Below are positions 1-8,843 of a stretch of DNA of 64,000 nt, in pieces. Made by a program: the position numbers and the translations under genes. Source of the DNA: DATBSL01 sp963729875 (GTDB taxonomy: Bacteria > Acidobacteriota > Vicinamibacteria > Fen-336); NCBI GenBank assembly GCA_963729875.1, contig CAVSPR010000004.1, positions 1,116,001-1,180,000 of the forward strand. The letters are read 5' to 3'. Position 1 is the stretch's first letter. Every line of letters starts with the position of its first letter. Below the pieces are notes generated by a model. The model was not told the DNA's origin. It saw only the letters and a list, made by a program, of their open reading frames with translations, and did no database searches.

Positions 1-936
1 CCTTCGCCGGAGACCGGCTGGCGCGCGCGGGCGTCGCTGCACTTCGCGGCCGGTGCAGCCGGGCCGGTGCTGGGCCTGCGGCAGGAGGGCACGCGACGGG
101 TGGTGGACCTCGAGGCGTGCCTGCAGCTCTCGGACCGCATGAACCGGGCGGCGCGCACGCTGCGGGACGCGCTCGCGGAGCGGCCGGCGCTGTGGGCGGG
201 ACTCCGCGGCCTCGACCTGCTGGAGGCGCCCGACGGGAGCGCGCTCGTCGCCTCGCTCGAGACGGCGCTCCCTCCGGACGAGGCGCCCGCGCTCGCCCCG
301 CTCGCTCGCGTCGCGGGGCTGGACGGCTTCGGGGTGGCCGCGGGGCCGCGGCTCCACTGGCTGCACGGAGAGCCCTTCGTCGGGGCGACGGTTCTCGGCG
401 TCCGCCTGCGGTCTCACGTGAGGTCCTTCTTCCAGGCCAACCGGTTTCTCCTCGAGCCGCTGGTGCGCACGGTGGTGGACCTCGTACCGCCAGGCGCCGG
501 CCGCGTGATCGACCTGTACGCCGGGGTCGGCCTGTTCGCCCTCCCCATTGCTGCCAGGGGAGAGGGCGACGTGCTCGCCGTCGAGTGGTCGGTGACCGCG
601 GCCGAAGACGCCCGCTGGGCGGCGGAAAGCAACGGCCTGCGCTGCGTCCGTGTCGTCGGCGGTGAGGTGGCCGGGGCCCTCGCCGGCCTGCCGCCGGGGC
701 AGGGTGAGCGCGTGGTGCTCGACCCTCCGCGCACCGGCGCCGGGCGGGACGTGGTCTCGCTCCTGGCCGACCGCCGGCCGGAGGCGATCGTGTACGTGTC
801 CTGCGACCCCCCCACGCTCGGCCGGGACCTCGCGGCCTTCGCCGCCCGCGGCTACCGGCCGGACGCCGTCCACCTTTTCGACCTCTTCCCCGACACCTTC
901 CACCTGGAGACCGTCGTCCGCCTCCGCCCCGCCTGA
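1..936 (+). CDS. RNA (uracil-5-)-methyltransferase, TrmA/RlmD family (5' truncated)
   Basis: The frame is open from base 1, so the N-terminus lies outside the window; 311 codons are visible. The enzyme class transfers a methyl group from S-adenosylmethionine to C5 of a uridine in tRNA or 23S rRNA. Visible motifs in order: FFQANRF near visible residue 142, the SAM-binding VIDLYAGVGLF near 169, LDPPRTGAG near 240, YVSCDPPTLGRDL with the catalytic Cys near 267, and the C-terminal FPDTFHLETVV carrying the expected general-base Glu. Only the catalytic domain is well covered, so TrmA, RlmC and RlmD cannot be told apart, and an N-terminal TRAM or iron-sulphur motif cannot be assessed. Stop is TGA at 934. 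Confidence 0.85.
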   Translation, partial: PSPETGWRARASLHFAAGAAGPVLGLRQEGTRRVVDLEACLQLSDRMNRAARTLRDALAERPALWAGLRGLDLLEAPDGSALVASLETALPPDEAPALAPLARVAGLDGFGVAAGPRLHWLHGEPFVGATVLGVRLRSHVRSFFQANRFLLEPLVRTVVDLVPPGAGRVIDLYAGVGLFALPIAARGEGDVLAVEWSVTAAEDARWAAESNGLRCVRVVGGEVAGALAGLPPGQGERVVLDPPRTGAGRDVVSLLADRRPEAIVYVSCDPPTLGRDLAAFAARGYRPDAVHLFDLFPDTFHLETVVRLRPA

Positions 937-946
937 TCGGGGTTGT

Positions 947-964
947 GACGGTTCACGAACCGTC
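947..964. repeat. 18-bp inverted repeat before comEC
   Basis: GACGGTTC, two bases, then GAACCGTC form a perfect 8-bp dyad between the methyltransferase stop and comEC. There is no T-tract after it, so it may be an operator or a weak hairpin rather than a classical terminator. Confidence 0.4.
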
Positions 965-1011
965 CCGTTCGGGCCTCGCAGACAGGTCCGTCGTCAGTAC
1001 GCTCCGGCCCC

Positions 1012-3343
1012 ATGCGTCGGCCTCTCCTCGGGATCGCGGCCCTCGTCGGGGGCGGCAGCCTCCTCGTCGACGGGGAGGGGGGGAGCCTCGAGGCCCTGAT
1101 CCTCGCGGGGCTCGCCGCCGCGCTGCTGGGGCTGGCCCTCGCGGCCGGCGGCGGGCGGGCGGCGGCCACGGCGCTGGGCGCGGCCGCGCTCGCCCTGGGA
1201 GCGGCCGGCGCCCTCACCGAGGCCCTTCGGTTCGAGGCCGGTGGGCTGCGGCGCTTCGTGGTGGGGGGTGAGGCCGAGGGGCGGGCGGTCCGCCTCGCGG
1301 GGGTGGTGCGCGGCGACGCGATCGAGCGGGACGGCCGCCTCGCGTTCGTCCTCGACGTCGATGCCGTCGAGACCGGGGGACGGACCGAGCGGTGGGGCGG
1401 TCGGGTGCGAGTCGACGTAGGCGGGGACGGGCCGTGGCCGCACCTGCTCGACGGGGACCCCCTGGCCGTGTGGGTCGTGTTGCGGACCGTGCCGCGTGGC
1501 GAGGGAGTGCGCGAGGGGCTCGCGGCGCGCGGCCACTGCAAGTCTGCGCGCCTCGTGGAGCGGCGCGCTCCCGGAGGCCCGGGCCGGTTGCGCCGGGTCG
1601 CCGCGGTCGCTCGCGACGCGGCGCGCTCGGCGATCGTCCGCTCCATGCCGGCGGGGACCGAGCGCGGCCTCGTGAGGGCCATGGTCCTCGGCGACCGGTC
1701 CGAGGTCGACGAGGGGACGGCGGAGGCGTTCCGCGCGTCGGGGACGTACCACGTGCTGGCCCTCTCGGGCGCCCAGGTCGCCCTGCTCGCCGGCCTCATC
1801 GTCGTGGCGCTCCGCTGGCTGAGAGGGGGGCCCTGGACCCAGGCCGCGGTCACCGTCGTCTCGATCGGCTTCTACTCGCTGCTCGTCGGGGGGGACGTGC
1901 CTGTCGTGAGGGCGGCCCTCATGGCGGCGGCCGTGCTCGCGGGGCGGGCGCTGGAGCTCGACGCCGACGCCGCCAACCTCCTCGGCCTCGCCGCGCTCGT
2001 CCTGCTCGCCGACCGGCCCGCCGTGGCCGGGGACGTGGGGTTCCAGCTCTCGTTCGGCGCCACGCTCGGCATCCTCGCCCTCGCCGGGCCGCTCACCCGC
2101 GGTGTACCGCGGCTGCCGCTGCGGGTGGACCTCGCCGTGGCGGCCTCGGTCGCGGCCCAGGGCGCCCTGGCGCCGATCCTGGCGGGCTGGTTCCATCGGC
2201 TCGCGCCGGCGGCGGTCCTCCTGAACGTTGCGGCCGTTCCCCTCTCCGGGGCGGTCCTGCTGGCGGGGATCGGCGTCCTCGCGGCCGCCCCACTGGGCCC
2301 GGGACCGGCCGGTCTCGCGGGCGACGTCGCGTGGGTCGCGGCGCACGCGCTTCGCCGATCGGGGGATCTCGGTCCCCTTTCCCGGTGGGTGGACCTGCGG
2401 GTCGCCTCGCCGTCCTTCCCGGCCCTCGCGCTTCACGCGGCGGGCCTCGGGCTCCTCTACCGAGGGCGGAGGCGCCTCGGCCTCGGCCTTCTCGTGGCGT
2501 GCCACGTCGCCCTCGTGCTCGGGCAGGCCCCGGGGCGGGCGGACGGGCGGCTTCACCTCACGGTGATCGACGTGGGGCAGGGCGACAGCCTGCTCCTGCG
2601 CTCGCCGTCGGGCCGCGCGCTGCTCGTCGACGCGGGAGGGGCGAGGGACCCGCGCATCGACCCGGGTGAGAGGCGGGTCGCCCCGGAGCTGTGGCGCCTG
2701 GGCGTCCATCGCCTCGACGCCCTCGTCGTGACCCACGCCCACCCCGACCACGTCGGGGGGGCGCCGTTCGTGTGGCGCGCCTTCCGCCTGCGGCAGCTGT
2801 GGGAGGGGCCGGCACCGCTCCGCGACCCGGCCTGGCAGGCGGTCGCCTCGCGGCTCGAGGGCGCCGGCGCGACGCGTCTCACGGTGGCCGAGGGGATGGG
2901 TCTCGACTGGGACGGTGTCCGCCTGTCGGTGCTGGGGCCGCTGCGCCCGCAGCGGCCGCCCTCCCGCGTCCGCAACGAGGACTCCATCGTGCTCGACGTG
3001 GCGTACTCGGAGGTCCACCTTCTGCTGACCGGGGACGTGGCGGGCGACGCGGAGCGGTCGCTCCGCGCGGGGCCCTCGATCGTCCTGAAGGTGCCGCACC
3101 ACGGGAGCCGCTCGAGCAGCGGGAGCGAGCTCGTCGCGCGGGTCGGCCCGCGGCTGGCCGTCGTGTCGGCCGGGGCCCACAATCCGTTTGGCCACCCCCA
3201 TCCCGAGGTCCTCGAGCGGTACCGGCGCGCCGGGGCGCTCGTCCTGAGGACCGACCGAGACGGCACCGTGGAGATCGCCACGGACGGTCGCGCGTGTGTG
3301 GGTGCGGACGGCACGCGAGGGCGAGGAGCGTCGCATCCGCTGA
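1012..3343 (+). CDS. comEC: ComEC/Rec2 family DNA-uptake protein (apparent frameshift near its end)
   Basis: This predicted inner-membrane channel would carry single-stranded DNA into the cytoplasm during natural transformation. About 776 codons once corrected. The first ~500 residues are strongly hydrophobic (DUF4131 and Competence domains, with VLALSGAQVALLAGL near 246). A metallo-beta-lactamase-like domain starts at VIDVGQGDSLLL and contains HAHPDHVGG near 574, LLLTGDVAGD and VPHHGSRSSSGS. The starting frame runs on with no stop into the next gene; removing one G from the run 3300-3302 gives a natural C-terminus ending in EERRIR and TGA at 3341. I treat that as the true end. The start is ATG 1012; no strong ribosome site is visible. 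No other competence genes are nearby. Confidence 0.85.
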
Positions 3344-3358
3344 AGGCACAGCAACTTG

Positions 3359-3367
3359 TGCTAAGAT
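3359..3367 (+). promoter_or_regulatory. Candidate extended -10 promoter for the DUF1844 gene
   Basis: TGCTAAGAT is an extended -10 element (TG, one base, TAAGAT) about 78 bases before the DUF1844 start. No good -35 is seen, which extended -10 promoters tolerate. Confidence 0.35.
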
Positions 3368-3444
3368 CTCGCCGCTGCGCGACCGGCGCAGGAGGGCCGG
3401 CAGGTGGAGCGGTGTCCGCCCCCGCGCGGAGTCGGCAAGCGCTG

Positions 3445-3841
3445 ATGAGCGAAACCGAGAAGCCCTTCACCGTCAGCGACCGGAGACACTTCACGCCGGA
3501 GGGCCGTCCGCGTGACGAGGCTGACGACGAGCCGGCCGGGCCGGCGCCCCCTCGCGGGAGCCCGGCCGGAGCCCGATCCGGCGGGGCCGCGTGCCGATTT
3601 CTCCCGGTTCCTCCTGGGCCTGGCCGCGCAGGCGGGAGCGCTCCTGTCCGGCGAAGGCCTCCCCGAGAACATCGATCCCGCGGAGGCGCTCGAGGAGGCG
3701 AGGTCCGTGATCGGCATCCTCGAGATGCTGAAGGAGAAGACCGAGGGGCGACGGACGGCACCCGAGGAGGCGCTGCTCGACGAGCTCCTCTTCCAACTGC
3801 GCATGGCCTACGTCGAGAAGACGCGGGCGGGGGGCGCGTGA
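3445..3841 (+). CDS. DUF1844 family protein (apparent frameshift)
   Basis: A small conserved protein of unknown function, about 131 residues after correction. The N-terminal half, in frame from ATG 3445, has the family hallmark FTVSDRRHFTPEG. The C-terminal half, one base out of register, has ADFSRFLLGLAAQAG, IDPAEALEEARSVIGILEM and LLDELLFQLRMAYVE, also typical of the family. The join lies in the C run 3547-3551, which seems to carry one extra C. A GTG at 3512 would give an intact 109-residue protein but lose the conserved N-terminus. The stop overlaps the next start (GTGA at 3838-3841), so the two genes are probably coupled. Confidence 0.7.
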
Positions 3842-5813
3842 GCGCCCCGCTCCTCGCCGGCCTCCTGCTGCTCCTGGCGCAGCCGGTCGAACCCGTCGCC
3901 GGGCCCCCGCCCTCCGCGAAGCCCGATTCGTCGCCTCCCGGCGCGGCGGCCCCGGCCGCGAGCGCGAGGTTCGAGAACCTCTGGTCGGCGTACGTGAAGG
4001 CCGATGCCTCCGGTGACGCCCCGGCAGCGGAGCAGGCCCTGCGCGCGATGCGACGTGCCCGGATCGAGCGCAACGTCGAGAGCCTCGACACCGCGGGCCT
4101 CGGCCTCGTCGAGCGGGGCGTGTCCAGGCTCGACGAGGGCCGACGGGAGGAGGCCGAGGGCGCCTTCCAGGCCGCGGTGGACCTCGCCCCGAGGGTGCCC
4201 GACGCGTACGCCGGGCTCGCCGTGGCGCGGTTGAAGAAGGGACTCCTCGGGGTCATGCCGAGCATCGAGGCCACGACGTCCGGCCTGTCCGCCTTCCTGG
4301 CGAGCGGCCGCGGCTCCCTGGCCGGGCGCAACCTGGGAACGGTCGCCGCTCTCCTGGCGGCGTTCGGTGGCGTCTGGGCCCTCGGTGTGGCCCTCCTCCT
4401 CAGGCGGGGCGGCCTGCTGCGCCACGACGTCGAGGAGTGGCTCGGCCCCGGCCAGAGCCGGTCGACGTCGCTCGCGCTCGTGCTGCTGCTCTTCCTGCTG
4501 CCGGTGGCGACCTTCCAGGGGTGGGGCTGGCTGCCCCTGTGGTGGCTCGCGCTGCTCTTCGCCTACCTCGACGCCCGCGAGAGGGGGCTCGTGGTGGTGG
4601 CGCTCGTCGCGGCGCTCGCGGTGGGACCGGCGGTCGCCGCCCTCGACCTGCGCCTCCGGGCGGCGCGCAACCCGCTCTTCGACGCGGCCCTCGCGGCGGT
4701 GGAGTCCGTCCCCGACGACGCCCGGCGGGCGGCGCTCGAGGAGGCGGTGCGTGCGGACCCCGCGGACCGCGACCTCGTCTACCTGCTGGCCGCCGCCTGC
4801 CGTCGCGCGGGCCGCTACCAGGAGGCGGCCGGGATCTACCAGCTGCTGCTGTCGGCCGATCCCGCGGACCCGATCGCGCAGAACAACCTCGCGAACATCG
4901 AGTTCGTGCGCGGCAGCTACGACTCGGCGCGCGCCCGCTATCGCGCCGGAACCCAGGCGGGGGGGCGGCGGAGGTCGTCGCGACCTCCTACTACAACCTC
5001 TCCCTCGCGTACTTGCAGAAGTTCGAGTACCAGGCCTACAACGAGGCCAAGTCGAACGCCGACCGCCTCGCCCCGGGGCTCGTGGCCGACTACGACCGCT
5101 GGAAGTACGACTCGCGCGACTACGCGGTGGTCGACCTCGGCCTCACGCGCGAGCAGGTCTGGGACAAGTTCGCCGGGGCGGAGAAGGGGGTCGCGGCGCG
5201 AAACGTCACCGCGCCCGGGCGCCGGGCGCCGCGGCCCGGCGTCCCTCTCCGCTCCCTGGCCAACCGCTTCGCGGCCGCGGTGGCCGTCCTCGTGCTGGCG
5301 GCCGTCCTCGTCACGCGCTGGAGGGGGCCGAGGGCATTCACGCTGCACTGTGCCCGCTGCGGGACGCCCTTCTGTCGCCAGTGCCACCTGGGGGTGGTGA
5401 GCGGCGGTCTCTGCTCGCAGTGCTACCACCTCTTCGTGGTGCGTGACGGCGTGTCGGGCCCCGCCCGCAGCCGGAAGATGGCCGAGCTTCAGCGCGCGGC
5501 GGGCCACGGCCACCGGCTGTTCCGCGTGCTCTCGGTGCTCTCCCCCGGGGCGGGCCAGGTCTACCGGGGCTGGACGCTGCGCGGTGGGGCGCTCCTCGCC
5601 CTCTGGTACGGAGTCTTGTCCTTGTTCGTGGTCGGCCGGCTGATGCCCTTCGCGGAGGTCCCGCGACGGCTCTCCCCCCCGTGGCTGCCACTCGCCGGCG
5701 GCGTGGTCCTGGCGGTGGTTTGGCTCGTGGCGAACCGGTTCCGCCCCGAGCCGGAGCCGGGGCTCCCCGCGCGCCCGGCCCGCCGCGTCCGGGCCGCACA
5801 GGTCGAGGGGTAG
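3838..5813 (+). CDS. TPR membrane protein with zinc ribbon and TM2-like tail (apparent frameshift)
   Basis: Unrecognised as a named gene; about 658 residues when corrected. It opens with a signal peptide or membrane anchor (LLAGLLLLLAQPVEPVAG), then a TPR-like helical stretch, two or three membrane segments around residues 165-275, further TPR units (AACRRAGRYQEAAGIYQLLL, PIAQNNLANIEFVRGSY), another membrane segment, a cysteine cluster of three CxxC pairs (CARCG, CRQC, CSQC) that should bind zinc, and a final pair of membrane helices after LSPGAGQVYRG, a TM2-domain-like motif. The frame changes in the G run 4959-4965, where one G seems missing. TPR and zinc ribbon suggest a protein-binding scaffold at the membrane; the partner is unknown. 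It sits in a run with DUF1844 and DUF4388. Confidence 0.6.
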
Positions 5814-5819
5814 CGCGCG

Positions 5820-7040
5820 ATGGCTCTCGAGGGGACGATCCGGGACTTCGGGCTGCCCGACATCTTTCAGCTCATCGGGCTGCAGCGGAAGACCGGCCTG
5901 CTGACGCTCACCAACGAGAAGGACCAGGAGAGCGTCATCGTCACCTTCGAGGGCGGGATGGTGGTGATGGCCGACTCCTCGGCCCGCCGGCTCGAGGACC
6001 GCCTCGGCAACGTCCTCGTCAAGCAGGGGAAGATCACCCGCGACCGCCTGGAAGAGGCGCTCGGCGTGCAGAAGCAGACCCTGCAGCGGCTGGGCCACAT
6101 CCTGGCGAACGGGAGCGCGATCACCACCAAGGACCTGCGCGACGCCCTGCAGGTGCAGATCTCCCAGATCGTCTTCCGCGTGTTCCGCTGGCGCGACGGT
6201 CGCTACCACTTCGCCCCTGCCGAGTCGGTGGACTACGACCGCGAGAACTTCGTGCCCATGAGCACGGACTTCATCCTGATGGAAGGGATCCGGATGGTGG
6301 ACGAGTGGCCCATCATCGAGAAGAAGATCCCCTCCTTCGACATCGTGTTCCGCCCGGTGGTGGACCCGTCCATGATCGAGGTGGGGGCTGGCGCCGGCCC
6401 GGACGCGAGCGGGTCCGAGCGCCGGGGGGCGGCGGCGATCGCCACCGGGCGCATCCGCCTCGCTCCCGAGGAGGAGCGCGTCTTCCGCAAGGTGGACGGC
6501 GTCCGCACGGTGCAGGCCATCATCGACGGCACCGGGGCCGGGGAATTCGAGGTGTGCCGCACCCTGTTCGACTTCCTGAACCGGAACCTCGTCGCACCCG
6601 CGGGCAAGGGGGCCACGCCCTCCGTCGAGCAAGGCGAAGCGGAGACCGCGGTGTCGCCGGTACCCGGGTACGTGGTGGTGGTCCTCGTGGTGGCCCTCGC
6701 CGTGGCCGGAGTGGCGGTGCAGCGCCGCTCGCCGTTTGCCGTGACCGCGCTGCCCCCCCTGCTGCGGAGCTCCTGGGAGACCGTGCTCGACGACACGACG
6801 CGCTCGCGCCTCGCCCGCCTCGAGCGCGCGCTCGAGGCCTGGCGCGCCACCCGCGGCGCCCCCCCGGACACCCTGGAGCCGCTCGTGCGCGCCGGCCTGG
6901 TGGACGGCTCGTCCCTGCGCGATCCGTGGGACCGCCCGTTCCGCTACGAGCGGGGGCCGGGGGGCTATCTGCTGGCGGCGGTGGACGCGTCGGGGCGAAA
7001 CCGTGCCGACGCCACGCTGGACCGCCGGAGCGGCCGTTAG
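5820..7040 (+). CDS. DUF4388 (PATAN) domain protein with C-terminal membrane anchor
   Basis: A 406-residue protein. Residues 1-150 match DUF4388/PATAN style: GTIRDFGLPDIFQLIGLQRK, TGLLTLTNE, EGGMVVMADS and ILANGSAITTKDLRDALQVQ. This domain is common in Deltaproteobacteria and Acidobacteria next to gliding, signalling and two-component genes and is thought to mediate protein contacts. A GRIRLAPEEERVFRKVDG winged-helix-like segment follows near 215-265, then one membrane helix (VVVVLVVALAVAGVAV, about 280-297). The C-terminus (LRDPWDRPFRYERGPGGYLL) resembles the globular tail of a type II secretion pseudopilin. It starts with ATG 5820, seven bases after the previous stop. Function is inferred only as regulatory or structural. 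Confidence 0.65.
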   Translation: MALEGTIRDFGLPDIFQLIGLQRKTGLLTLTNEKDQESVIVTFEGGMVVMADSSARRLEDRLGNVLVKQGKITRDRLEEALGVQKQTLQRLGHILANGSAITTKDLRDALQVQISQIVFRVFRWRDGRYHFAPAESVDYDRENFVPMSTDFILMEGIRMVDEWPIIEKKIPSFDIVFRPVVDPSMIEVGAGAGPDASGSERRGAAAIATGRIRLAPEEERVFRKVDGVRTVQAIIDGTGAGEFEVCRTLFDFLNRNLVAPAGKGATPSVEQGEAETAVSPVPGYVVVVLVVALAVAGVAVQRRSPFAVTALPPLLRSSWETVLDDTTRSRLARLERALEAWRATRGAPPDTLEPLVRAGLVDGSSLRDPWDRPFRYERGPGGYLLAAVDASGRNRADATLDRRSGR

Positions 7041-7056
7041 CCCCGACTCATCCACC

Positions 7057-8001
7057 ATGGAGCGGGCCCGGATCGAGAGGTTGGTTCCCGTCGGGTGGCC
7101 GTCGCCCGCGGTCACCATCGGGAACTTCGACGGCGTGCACCGCGGGCACCAGGCGCTCGTCGAGGCCATCGTGGCGCGCTCGCGCGAAGCCGGGGGCGTG
7201 GCGGTGGTCCTCAGCTTCGATCCGCACCCTGCCGCCGTACTCAGCCCGGACCGGGCCCCGGCCGCCTTGACCACCCTGGCCCAGAAGGAGGAGCTCCTCG
7301 CCGGCCTCGGCGTCGACCGGCTGGCCCTGCTTCCCTTCGACACGGAGTTGGCGGCCCTCTCGCCAGAGGCGTTCGCCCGGGACGTGCTCCAGCGAGCGCT
7401 CGGCGCCCGCCACGTCGTCGTGGGGGAGTCCTTCCGCTTCGGCCACCGGCGGCAGGGGGACGCGGGGCGGCTGGCCACGCTCGGGAGGGAGCTCGGCTTC
7501 GCGGTGCGAGCCCTGTCGCCCGTGCTGGAGCACGGGAGCCCCGTGAGCAGCAGCCGCGTGCGGGACGCCCTCGTCCGCGGAGAGGTGGGCACGGCGCGGG
7601 CGCTGCTGGGTCGGCCCTACTTCGTGGACGCGCCGGTGGTGCGAGGCGACGGACGCGGGCGCACGATCGGCGTGCCGACCGCGAACGTCGCTCCCGAGAA
7701 CGAGGTCGTCCCCGCGGTGGGCGTCTACGCCGCGCGGTGCCGACTGCCCGGGGGGGAGTGGCAGCCCGCGGTGGTCAACATCGGCCGCCGACCCACGTTC
7801 GGCGGGCAGCACGTGAGCGTCGAGGCGCACCTCATCGACTTCGAGGGGGACCTGTACGGCGCCCGGGTGCGGCTCGAGTTCCACGAGCGGCTGCGCGGCG
7901 AGGAGCGCTTCGACGGACCGGACGCCCTGGTGGCCCGCATCCGCGAGGACGTCGCCCGGGCGCGTGGCATGTTTTCGGGCCCCGGCGGCCGCGGGGTATA
8001 G
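7057..8001 (+). CDS. ribF: Bifunctional riboflavin kinase / FAD synthetase
   Basis: Makes FMN from riboflavin and then FAD from FMN. The N-terminal adenylyltransferase domain (about 1-175) shows VTIGNFDGVHRGHQALV, SFDPHPAAVL and the SSSRVRDALVRGEVGTARALL segment. The C-terminal flavokinase domain (about 180-305) shows GRTIGVPTANV and VNIGRRPTFGG. At 314 residues it has the usual family length. I chose ATG 7057; a start at 7003 would overlap the DUF4388 gene and adds no conserved sequence. The stop overlaps the promoter box assigned to the next operon. Confidence 0.95.
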   Translation: MERARIERLVPVGWPSPAVTIGNFDGVHRGHQALVEAIVARSREAGGVAVVLSFDPHPAAVLSPDRAPAALTTLAQKEELLAGLGVDRLALLPFDTELAALSPEAFARDVLQRALGARHVVVGESFRFGHRRQGDAGRLATLGRELGFAVRALSPVLEHGSPVSSSRVRDALVRGEVGTARALLGRPYFVDAPVVRGDGRGRTIGVPTANVAPENEVVPAVGVYAARCRLPGGEWQPAVVNIGRRPTFGGQHVSVEAHLIDFEGDLYGARVRLEFHERLRGEERFDGPDALVARIREDVARARGMFSGPGGRGV

Positions 8002-8002
8002 T
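7974..8002 (+). promoter_or_regulatory. Candidate promoter for the partner-switching genes
   Basis: TATAGT at 7997-8002 is a good -10 box 20 bases before the STAS gene. A weak -35 candidate (TTCGGG, 7974) lies 17 bases upstream. Confidence 0.4.
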
Positions 8003-8022
8003 TCCCCGACGCAGGCCCATCG

Positions 8023-8397
8023 ATGACAGAGCTCTCCGTCGACAGCCGTGAGCTGGAAGGGATCGTCCTCCTCTACCCGCGCGGCTTCATCAACGCGCAC
8101 ACCGTGCGCCTCTTCGAGTCGGAGATCCAGAAGGCGCTCGACCAGGGGCGGTACCGGATCGTGGTGAGCGGCGCGGGCCTCAAGTACATCGCCAGCGCCG
8201 GCCTCGGGGCGATCATGGGGGTGATCGAGGAGGTCCGCACGAACGGCGGCGACATCCGGATCGCCGAGCTCAACGAGACCGTGCGCAACATCTTCGACAT
8301 CCTGGGCTTCAACCACCTCTACCGGATCTTCCCCTCCGAGGTGGAGGCAGTCCTCAGCTTCCGCGAGGGCGGGGGGCCGGGAAGCCCTTCCGCGTGA
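8023..8397 (+). CDS. STAS-domain anti-sigma factor antagonist
   Basis: A 124-residue RsbV/SpoIIAA-type protein. In partner switching the unphosphorylated antagonist binds the anti-sigma kinase and frees its target. The fold is clear: GIVLLYPRGFINAHTVRLFE, then GAGLKYIASAGLGAIMGVIE, where the serine in YIASAG is the expected phosphorylation site, then IRIAELNETVRNIFDILGF. It is the first gene of a set with an RsbW-like kinase (4-base overlap) and an RsbU-like phosphatase, so its partners are at hand. No sigma factor lies beside them, so the final output is unknown. Confidence 0.88.
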   Translation: MTELSVDSRELEGIVLLYPRGFINAHTVRLFESEIQKALDQGRYRIVVSGAGLKYIASAGLGAIMGVIEEVRTNGGDIRIAELNETVRNIFDILGFNHLYRIFPSEVEAVLSFREGGGPGSPSA

Positions 8398-8843
8398 GCG
8401 CGAGGCGTCCCGCGCTCGTCCTCCGGGTCCCGAGCCGGACGGAGTTCCTCGCCACCGTCCGCGACGTCACGCGACACCTGGCTCAGGGGGCGGGCTTCGA
8501 CGGCGCGCAGGCGGACCAGCTGGCCCTCGCGGTGGACGAGGCGTCCACGAACGTGATCGAGCACGCGTACCGGGGGGCGGCCGACCGCACGATCGAGCTG
8601 CGCTTCGACGACCGGGGCGACTCGCTGCGCGTCGAGGTCGTGGACGACGGCGAGGCCGTCGACCCCGGCTCCGTGCCGGAGGTGGACCTGCGGCGCTACG
8701 CCAGCGAGCGCCGCACGGGGGGCCTCGGGATGCACCTCATGGGCCGGATCATGGACTCGGTGACCTTCCGCCGGTCGGCCGGTCGCAACGTCTGCTGCAT
8801 GGTGAAGAGGAGACCAGGGAGGGGAGGCGGGGCGCAGCCGTGA
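8394..8843 (+). CDS. RsbW-like anti-sigma regulatory kinase (HATPase_c)
   Basis: A 149-residue serine/threonine kinase of the GHKL fold that should phosphorylate the STAS protein encoded just before it and otherwise bind a downstream target. The N box is LALAVDEASTNVIEHAY, followed by VEVVDDGEAVDP and GGLGMHLMGRIMDSVTF, the usual ATP-binding blocks. It starts with GTG 8394, overlapping the STAS stop, and its own stop overlaps the GTG of the phosphatase gene at 8840. The three genes are almost certainly co-translated. Confidence 0.88.
   Translation: MSARRPALVLRVPSRTEFLATVRDVTRHLAQGAGFDGAQADQLALAVDEASTNVIEHAYRGAADRTIELRFDDRGDSLRVEVVDDGEAVDPGSVPEVDLRRYASERRTGGLGMHLMGRIMDSVTFRRSAGRNVCCMVKRRPGRGGGAQP

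Noticed and set aside
947..964. LexA box before comEC
   Set aside because: The dyad order (GTTC then GAAC, two bases apart) matches neither the Gram-positive nor the alphaproteobacterial LexA pattern.
1012..5400. One open frame of 1462 codons joining ComEC to a TPR protein
   Set aside because: The ComEC and TPR parts meet through frame slips, and a well-formed DUF1844 start lies between them. A natural fusion is not supported.
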